Made by a program: the position numbers and the translations under genes. DNA of 9,696 nucleotides from Acidimicrobiaceae bacterium (lineage in GTDB: Bacteria > Actinomycetota > Acidimicrobiia > Acidimicrobiales > Ilumatobacteraceae), in the NCBI GenBank assembly GCA_003455715.1, contig DMQJ01000437.1:921-10616 (forward strand). The letters run 5' to 3'. A model generated the notes under the pieces. That model was not told the origin of the DNA, did not search any database, and worked only from the letters and a program-made list of their open reading frames with translations. Positions 5,580 to 9,696 of the stretch are shown piece by piece (position 1 is the first letter of the stretch; the number at the start of each line of letters is the position of its first letter).

Positions 5580-7249
5580 GCCTCCATCACCACCGGAACG
5601 ATCATCGGCCGACGCTTGGTGCGTTCGTTGACGAACTTGCCGGCGGCGCGGCGCACATCGCGCTCCAGCGACTCCACGTCGCGTACGCCGGAGGCCAGCG
5701 CGCGCTCTACGGCATCAGCCACCCGATCGCAGGCCTCATCGAGTAGGTCTTCGGCCTCCGGTGCGTACACCCAGCCGCGGGTGATGATCTCTGGGCCGGT
5801 GAGCACCTTGCCGGTCTCGATGTCGACGGTGACCACCACCACCACGACGCCTTCTTCGGCCAGCACCCGCCGGTCGCGCAACACGCCCTGGCCCACGTCG
5901 CCGACGATGCCGTCAACGTAGAGGTAGCCCGCAGGCACGCGACCACCGAGCTGCAGCCCATCGTCGGAGAGCTCGAGCACGTCGCCGTCTTCGCACACGA
6001 GCACGTGGTCGGCGGGCACGCCCATGAGCCTGCCAAGTTTGGCGTTGGCCATCATGTGTCGGTACTCGCCATGCACCGGAACGTAGAACTCGGGCCTGGT
6101 GATGTTGAGGTAGGTCTTGATCTCGTCGGCCTGGGCATGCCCGGTGGCATGCACGTCGGCCACCCCGCTGTGCACCACTTCCACCCCGGCGCGCAGGAGC
6201 CCGTCGATGACCCGGTTGACGTTGCCCTCGTTGCCCGGAATCGCATGGCTGGAAAGGATGACGGTGTCGTGCTCGCCCACCTTCACCCACTTGTTCTCGC
6301 CTCGAGCCAGCAGCGCCAACGCCGACATGGGCTCGCCCTGCGAACCGGTGGAGATGACGCACACCTCACCCGGCGTGTGCGTGTCGATGTCGTCGATGTC
6401 GATGAGCGACGACTCCGGTACCCGTAGCACCCCCAACTCGAGGCCCATCCGGACGTTCTTCTTCATGCTCAGACCGAGGGTGGCCACTTTGCGACCGGTG
6501 GCCACTGCGGCGTCGCAGATCTGCTGGATGCGATGCAGGTGGCTGGCGAAGCTGGCGGTGACGATGCGCCGACCGGCATGCTCGATGAACAACTGCCTCA
6601 GCACGCTGCCAACGCTGGTCTCGCTGGGGGCATGCCCGTGCTCTTCGGCGTTGGTGCTGTCGCACATCAGAAGGCGAATACCCGGCCCGGCGGCAAGCGC
6701 ACCCAGCCGGGCCAGGTCGGTGCGGCGCCCGTCGACCGGGGTGAGATCGAGCTTGAAGTCGCCCGAGTGCAACACCACCCCCTGGGGCGTGTGCAATGCA
6801 ATGGCGTGAGCATGCGGCACTGAGTGCGTGACCGCAATGAACTCCACGTCGAACGGGCCGATGTTGCGGCGTTCGCCGTCGGCCACCACGACCAGGTCGG
6901 TCTTGCCGAGCAGGCCGGCTTCCTCGATGCGGTTACGGGCCAACCCGAGCGTGACCGCCGAACCGAACACCGGGAAGCTGAGGTCGCGCAGCAGGTACTG
7001 CAGGCCGCCCACGTGGTCTTCGTGGCCGTGGGTGGCCACACAACCCACGATGCGCTCGCCGTTGTCGCGCAGGTAGGTGAAGTCGGGCAGCACGAGGTCG
7101 ATGCCGTGCATGTCGGCATCGGGAAACATCAGCCCGCAGTCGATGAGCAGGATGCGACGATCGTCGCCCTCACCCTGCTCGACGGCCATGCAGTTGCGAC
7201 CGATCTCGCCGAGGCCACCCAGGAAGATGATGCGGACAGGAGCAGCCAT
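5576..7249 (-). CDS. rnj: Ribonuclease J (metallo-beta-lactamase/beta-CASP RNase)
   Basis: This 557-aa protein is full length for RNase J. The metallo-beta-lactamase core shows LGGLGEIGRN (10-19), the zinc motif H74-G-H-E-D-H79, H142 in VTHSVPHA and D164 in HSGDFKLD. The beta-CASP part has TASFASHLHRIQQI and STGSQGEPMSAL, then the last zinc ligand in PVHGEYRHM. The C-terminal domain is complete. The enzyme is a 5'-3' exonuclease and endonuclease in RNA maturation and decay in actinobacteria. It starts at ATG 7249, only 4 nt after the dapA stop, with no Shine-Dalgarno in between, so it is translationally coupled. The dapA-rnj order matches other actinobacteria such as Mycobacterium tuberculosis (Rv2753c-Rv2752c). 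Confidence 0.96.
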   Translation of the reverse strand: MAAPVRIIFLGGLGEIGRNCMAVEQGEGDDRRILLIDCGLMFPDADMHGIDLVLPDFTYLRDNGERIVGCVATHGHEDHVGGLQYLLRDLSFPVFGSAVTLGLARNRIEEAGLLGKTDLVVVADGERRNIGPFDVEFIAVTHSVPHAHAIALHTPQGVVLHSGDFKLDLTPVDGRRTDLARLGALAAGPGIRLLMCDSTNAEEHGHAPSETSVGSVLRQLFIEHAGRRIVTASFASHLHRIQQICDAAVATGRKVATLGLSMKKNVRMGLELGVLRVPESSLIDIDDIDTHTPGEVCVISTGSQGEPMSALALLARGENKWVKVGEHDTVILSSHAIPGNEGNVNRVIDGLLRAGVEVVHSGVADVHATGHAQADEIKTYLNITRPEFYVPVHGEYRHMMANAKLGRLMGVPADHVLVCEDGDVLELSDDGLQLGGRVPAGYLYVDGIVGDVGQGVLRDRRVLAEEGVVVVVVTVDIETGKVLTGPEIITRGWVYAPEAEDLLDEACDRVADAVERALASGVRDVESLERDVRRAAGKFVNERTKRRPMIVPVVMEA

Positions 7250-7253
7250 CGGG

Positions 7254-8168
7254 TCAGTCTGCCGGGCGATTGGGGAAGGCGTCGCGCCAACGCTGCAGGT
7301 TGGCGTGCACCTGGGGCGCCCGCTCCACCACGAACTGCGGTGCGGGGCCCATCGGCAACCGTGCTTCGCCCACGCCGAAGCCGAGGTGGCGCATCATGGC
7401 CTTCGTGGGAATGGGGTTGGGCGCGTCGTCGCCAGTCTCGAACGCAAAGCTCTCCAACAGGCGGGCATTCACCAGTCGGGCGCCAGCCGTGTCGCCTCGT
7501 TCCCAGCAGTCGAACAACTGCTGGTGGTCGGGCCCGGTCCAGTGCGTGGCGACACCCACCACGCCGACGATGCCGCTGGCGAGCAACGGAAGGGTCATGC
7601 CGTCGTCGCCGCTGTACACCTCGTAGCCCGCAGGCGCGTTGGCGATGACCGACGCGGTCTCCCCCGGATTGCCCGCAGCGTCCTTGAGGGCAACGATGGT
7701 GGGCACTTCACGGGCAAGCTTCAGCAGCAACGCACTGGCGATCTTGCGCCCGCTGCGCACTGGGATGTCGTACACCATCACGGGCAGGTCGCTGGCGGCG
7801 GCGATGGCCCGCATGTGGGCCTCGATGCCCGCCTGCGACGGACGGTTGTAGTACGGGCACACTGCAAGGATGCCGGCCGCTCCGAGCGCCTTCGCCTCAT
7901 GGGTGAGGTGCACCGAGTGCGAGGTGTCGTTGGTGCCGGTGCCGGCCACCACCGGGATGCTGACGGCTTCGATGACGGCGGCGAACAGCGATAGGCGCTC
8001 GTCGTCGGTGAGCACCGGCGATTCGCCGGTGGTGCCGCTGATGACCAACCCGTCGTGTCCGTTGGCCTCCAGCCAGCGGGCGAGCCGACGGGCTTCATCG
8101 AGGTCGAGCGCCCCGTTGGCGTCGAACGGGGTCACCATGGCCGACAGCACACGTCCGAAGCGGGCCAT
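7254..8168 (-). CDS. dapA: 4-hydroxy-tetrahydrodipicolinate synthase
   Basis: This 304-aa protein condenses pyruvate with aspartate semialdehyde, the first committed step to diaminopimelate and lysine. Motifs of the TIM-barrel family are all present: GTTGES (45-50) with the catalytic Thr pair, PYYNRPSQ (105-112) with Y107, YDIPVRSG (133-140) with Y133 and R138, and the Schiff-base lysine K162 in VALKDAAG. These positions nearly coincide with the E. coli numbering. The ATG at 8168 is chosen because the family sequence starts there. It overlaps the upstream stop by one base (TGATG), which suggests translational reinitiation. Product supply for cell-wall DAP is the expected role. Confidence 0.95.
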   Translation of the reverse strand: MARFGRVLSAMVTPFDANGALDLDEARRLARWLEANGHDGLVISGTTGESPVLTDDERLSLFAAVIEAVSIPVVAGTGTNDTSHSVHLTHEAKALGAAGILAVCPYYNRPSQAGIEAHMRAIAAASDLPVMVYDIPVRSGRKIASALLLKLAREVPTIVALKDAAGNPGETASVIANAPAGYEVYSGDDGMTLPLLASGIVGVVGVATHWTGPDHQQLFDCWERGDTAGARLVNARLLESFAFETGDDAPNPIPTKAMMRHLGFGVGEARLPMGPAPQFVVERAPQVHANLQRWRDAFPNRPAD

Positions 8169-8785
8169 CAGAACGATCCTTCCGCTGCGCGGTCGATGCC
8201 CTGGGTGAGAATGAGGTCTTCGTGCAACTCCATCCACACATCGTGGTAGCTGCCGCACATCACCCCGGTGAACATATTCGTTTCACCTGCGGCCACCCGC
8301 TGGCAGGTGTGCTCCAGCCGAGGCGCGTAGGGCGCCAGACGGGCCAGCACTGCACCCATCGCTGCCACTACCGGGCGGGCGGCCTGGTCGATGTCGCTCA
8401 ACCGGGCGATGACCTCGGCGTCGTAATCGGCATCGGAGTGGTCGTTGGGTTCACCGTTGCGCAACTGCCAGTCGGCGCACAAGGCCTTGAAGCGATCGTT
8501 GAGGGCGAGGAACTCGTGATAGGGCCCCGAGAGAGCGGCAAGGTCGACCCCGGCCGTATCGGCCGACAGCGCCACCCGATGCTCCTCACGGCCAGCAGGG
8601 GTGAGCTGCCACAGCTGCCGAGCCTCGCGGAACATCGCCCACTCGCGGGCCAGCAACGACTGCAGGTGTTCCTCCACCACGTCAACGGGAAGGTCGGCCA
8701 CCTCGGCAAGCACGTCGGCTTTGGCGAAACCCTTGATGCGCAAAGCATGGAACGTGCGGAAGAACGGGTCGCTAGCGAAAGTCAT
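8168..8785 (-). CDS. Conserved-looking winged-helix-like protein, function unknown
   Basis: This 205-aa cytoplasmic protein has no signal or membrane segment. Residues 7-65 resemble a winged-helix DNA-binding domain: DPFFRTFHALRIKGFAKADV, a helix pair (33-48), and a wing-like LWQLTPAGREEH. A linker and a helical C-terminal half (about 85-205) follow, ending in PYAPRLEHTCQRVAAGE and GSYHDVWMELHEDLILTQGI. I have seen similar C-terminal ends in actinobacterial proteins but cannot name the family with confidence. It begins the unit with dapA and rnj, in the place where some actinobacteria carry thyX. It may regulate the operon, but that is inference. There is no Shine-Dalgarno; a -10 box 8 nt upstream suggests a leaderless start. 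Confidence 0.8.
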   Translation of the reverse strand: MTFASDPFFRTFHALRIKGFAKADVLAEVADLPVDVVEEHLQSLLAREWAMFREARQLWQLTPAGREEHRVALSADTAGVDLAALSGPYHEFLALNDRFKALCADWQLRNGEPNDHSDADYDAEVIARLSDIDQAARPVVAAMGAVLARLAPYAPRLEHTCQRVAAGETNMFTGVMCGSYHDVWMELHEDLILTQGIDRAAEGSF

Positions 8786-8793
8786 CGGTCGTC

Positions 8794-8822
8794 ACGTTAG
8801 TGGACCAGCCCCTCAGGGCGAA
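8794..8822 (-). promoter_or_regulatory. Promoter of the dapA-rnj unit, leaderless type
   Basis: On the minus strand, TTCGCC (8822-8817) and TAACGT (8799-8794) are separated by exactly 17 nt. TAACGT fits TANNNT. TTCGCC matches the -35 consensus at three of six bases. The -10 box ends 8 nt before the ATG at 8785, so transcription would begin at or next to the start codon, consistent with the absent ribosome binding site. It lies in the 43-bp gap after the ECF sigma gene, so read-through from that gene is also possible. Confidence 0.5.
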
Positions 8823-8828
8823 GGTGGC

Positions 8829-9428
8829 TCAGCTCACGCCGAGGGCAGCCAGTTCGGCCCGCGCGCTCCTCAAGGCGTGGTGAGTGCGTGACTTCACCGT
8901 GCCCACTGGCACTCCGAGCGACTCGGCCACCTGGCGTTGCGGGGCGTCGGCCCAGAACAGGAGGTCGATCAGGTGGCGCTGCGCCGGAGTGACCCCGCCG
9001 AGCGCGACTCGCACCACTTCGCGCCGGATGACGGTGTCGTCGACCGCCGTCGTCTCGCAGACGGGTGCGGCCTCCGCTCGGCGCAGCGCGTCGGCGGCAC
9101 GTCCGCCCCGGCGTTGTAGGTCGGTCGCCAGGTTCCGGGCAATGGTGAACAGCAAGGAGGGCACGGAGCCACGTGCGGGGTCGAACGCCGCGGCCCCTCG
9201 CCACAGGCGCAGAAACGACTCCTGCACGATGTCTTCTGCGTGCCCTGCGTCGCCGACACGACGCAGGATCCAGGTGAAGAAGGGCCGGTGATAACGCCGG
9301 TACAGCTCCCTCACCGCTTCCTCCGACGTTTTCGGGCCCGCCAGAGCAGCCATGAGTTCGGCATCGGTGTGTTGGCGGCTGCGGAACTGCATGCCTGGCA
9401 TCGTCCGCGACCTGCGCCGCAAAGACAT
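8829..9428 (-). CDS. ECF-family RNA polymerase sigma factor
   Basis: This protein is up to 199 aa. The sigma-2 domain is at about 43-107, with the core-binding and -10-melting stretch HAEDIVQESFLRLWRG (63-78) and FTIARNLATDLQRR (94-107). Sigma-4 spans about 144-193, with a helix-turn-helix QRQVAESLGVPVGTVKSR (164-181). There is no region 1 or 3, as in ECF factors. The start is uncertain: ATGs at 9428, 9401 and 9392 all lack a strong ribosome binding site, and the last still leaves 187 aa. ECF factors are usually held by an anti-sigma encoded next door. The downstream gene has no transmembrane or zinc anti-sigma signature, so none is visible here. Its target promoters are unknown. Confidence 0.92.
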   Translation of the reverse strand: MSLRRRSRTMPGMQFRSRQHTDAELMAALAGPKTSEEAVRELYRRYHRPFFTWILRRVGDAGHAEDIVQESFLRLWRGAAAFDPARGSVPSLLFTIARNLATDLQRRGGRAADALRRAEAAPVCETTAVDDTVIRREVVRVALGGVTPAQRHLIDLLFWADAPQRQVAESLGVPVGTVKSRTHHALRSARAELAALGVS

Positions 9429-9450
9429 CAGTAGGTCGCGGGCCGAGTTC

Positions 9451-9456
9451 TACGAT
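9451..9456 (+). promoter_or_regulatory. -10 box of a leaderless promoter for the ATPase regulator
   Basis: TACGAT fits TANNNT and lies 6 nt before the ATG at 9463, which would place transcription start on the A of the start codon. No clear -35 is present. The matching upstream DNA belongs to the first codons of the divergent sigma factor gene, so the two genes may interfere at this 34-bp junction. Confidence 0.45.
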
Positions 9457-9462
9457 GCCGCC

Positions 9463-9696
9463 ATGCCGGAACCCCGAGGGCGCGACGAACTCTTGGCGCG
9501 GCTGTCGGGCCCATTGGCGCTCGCCGCCGCTGGCACGGGCACCTGCACGCTGCTCGAGGGTTCTCCGGGCATCGGCAAGACCACGGTCCTCGACGCGCTT
9601 GCTCAGCGCGCCCAGCGCCGCTACGGAATGGCCGTCGCCCGCGCACGAGCCGACGAGTCGGCGGCCCCGCGGCCGTTCGGGTTGTGGGTCGACGCG
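9463..9696 (+). CDS. AAA/LuxR-type ATPase regulator, N-terminal part (cut by window end)
   Basis: The frame is open from ATG 9463 to the last base, 78 codons without a stop. It starts with RGRDELLARL (5-14), the usual opening of AAA_16-type modules, and has a Walker A P-loop G33-S-P-G-I-G-K39-T40. Residues 67-78 (ADESAAPRPFGL region) fit the segment after the first helix in large LuxR (LAL) regulators and ATPase-linked cyclases. Such proteins couple ATP binding to transcription control through a C-terminal HTH, which lies outside this window. The exact subfamily cannot be decided. It diverges from the ECF sigma gene. Confidence 0.78.
   Translation, partial: MPEPRGRDELLARLSGPLALAAAGTGTCTLLEGSPGIGKTTVLDALAQRAQRRYGMAVARARADESAAPRPFGLWVDA

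Overview
The window is high-GC DNA with dense coding, 1-4 nt gene overlaps, GTG/TTG starts and several starts that look leaderless (a TANNNT -10 box 6-8 nt before ATG). It also has dapA next to an RNase J gene. Together these suggest an actinobacterium. An Acidimicrobiia-type lineage is my guess, but nothing here proves it.

Region 1 (1-3837) is an accessory glycosylation-type locus. It opens with a small Tat-signal protein whose mature part holds six acidic heptads of the form (P/C)-N-T-x-D-E-G (174-557). A SunS-like GT2 glycosyltransferase with TPRs follows (554-1699), overlapping the first gene by 4 nt. A standalone PqqD-like peptide-recognition protein lies on the opposite strand (1670-1927). 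Then come a GT4-like transferase (1958-3076) and an Anp1/Mnn9-like (GT62) transferase (3073-3837), again overlapping by 4 nt. My reading is that the heptad protein is modified in the cytoplasm, probably glycosylated, and then exported folded through Tat, with the PqqD-like protein possibly presenting it. This is inference. No radical SAM enzyme, cyclodehydratase or peptidase is visible.

Region 2 (3859-8785, minus strand) reads as one long transcription unit starting near 8800: a 205-aa winged-helix-like protein, dapA, rnj (RNase J), a small lipoprotein, and a second GT4-like glycosyltransferase with no normal start codon. Most junctions overlap or nearly touch, so a housekeeping dapA-rnj core appears to carry an envelope lipoprotein and a glycosyltransferase at its distal end. 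That last gene converges on the accessory locus across a 21-bp gap containing an imperfect palindrome.

Region 3 (8829-9696) holds an ECF sigma factor on the minus strand. Diverging from it by 34 bp is the 5' end of an AAA/LuxR-type ATPase regulator, which runs off the window. No RNA genes, insertion sequences, CRISPR arrays or origins were seen.
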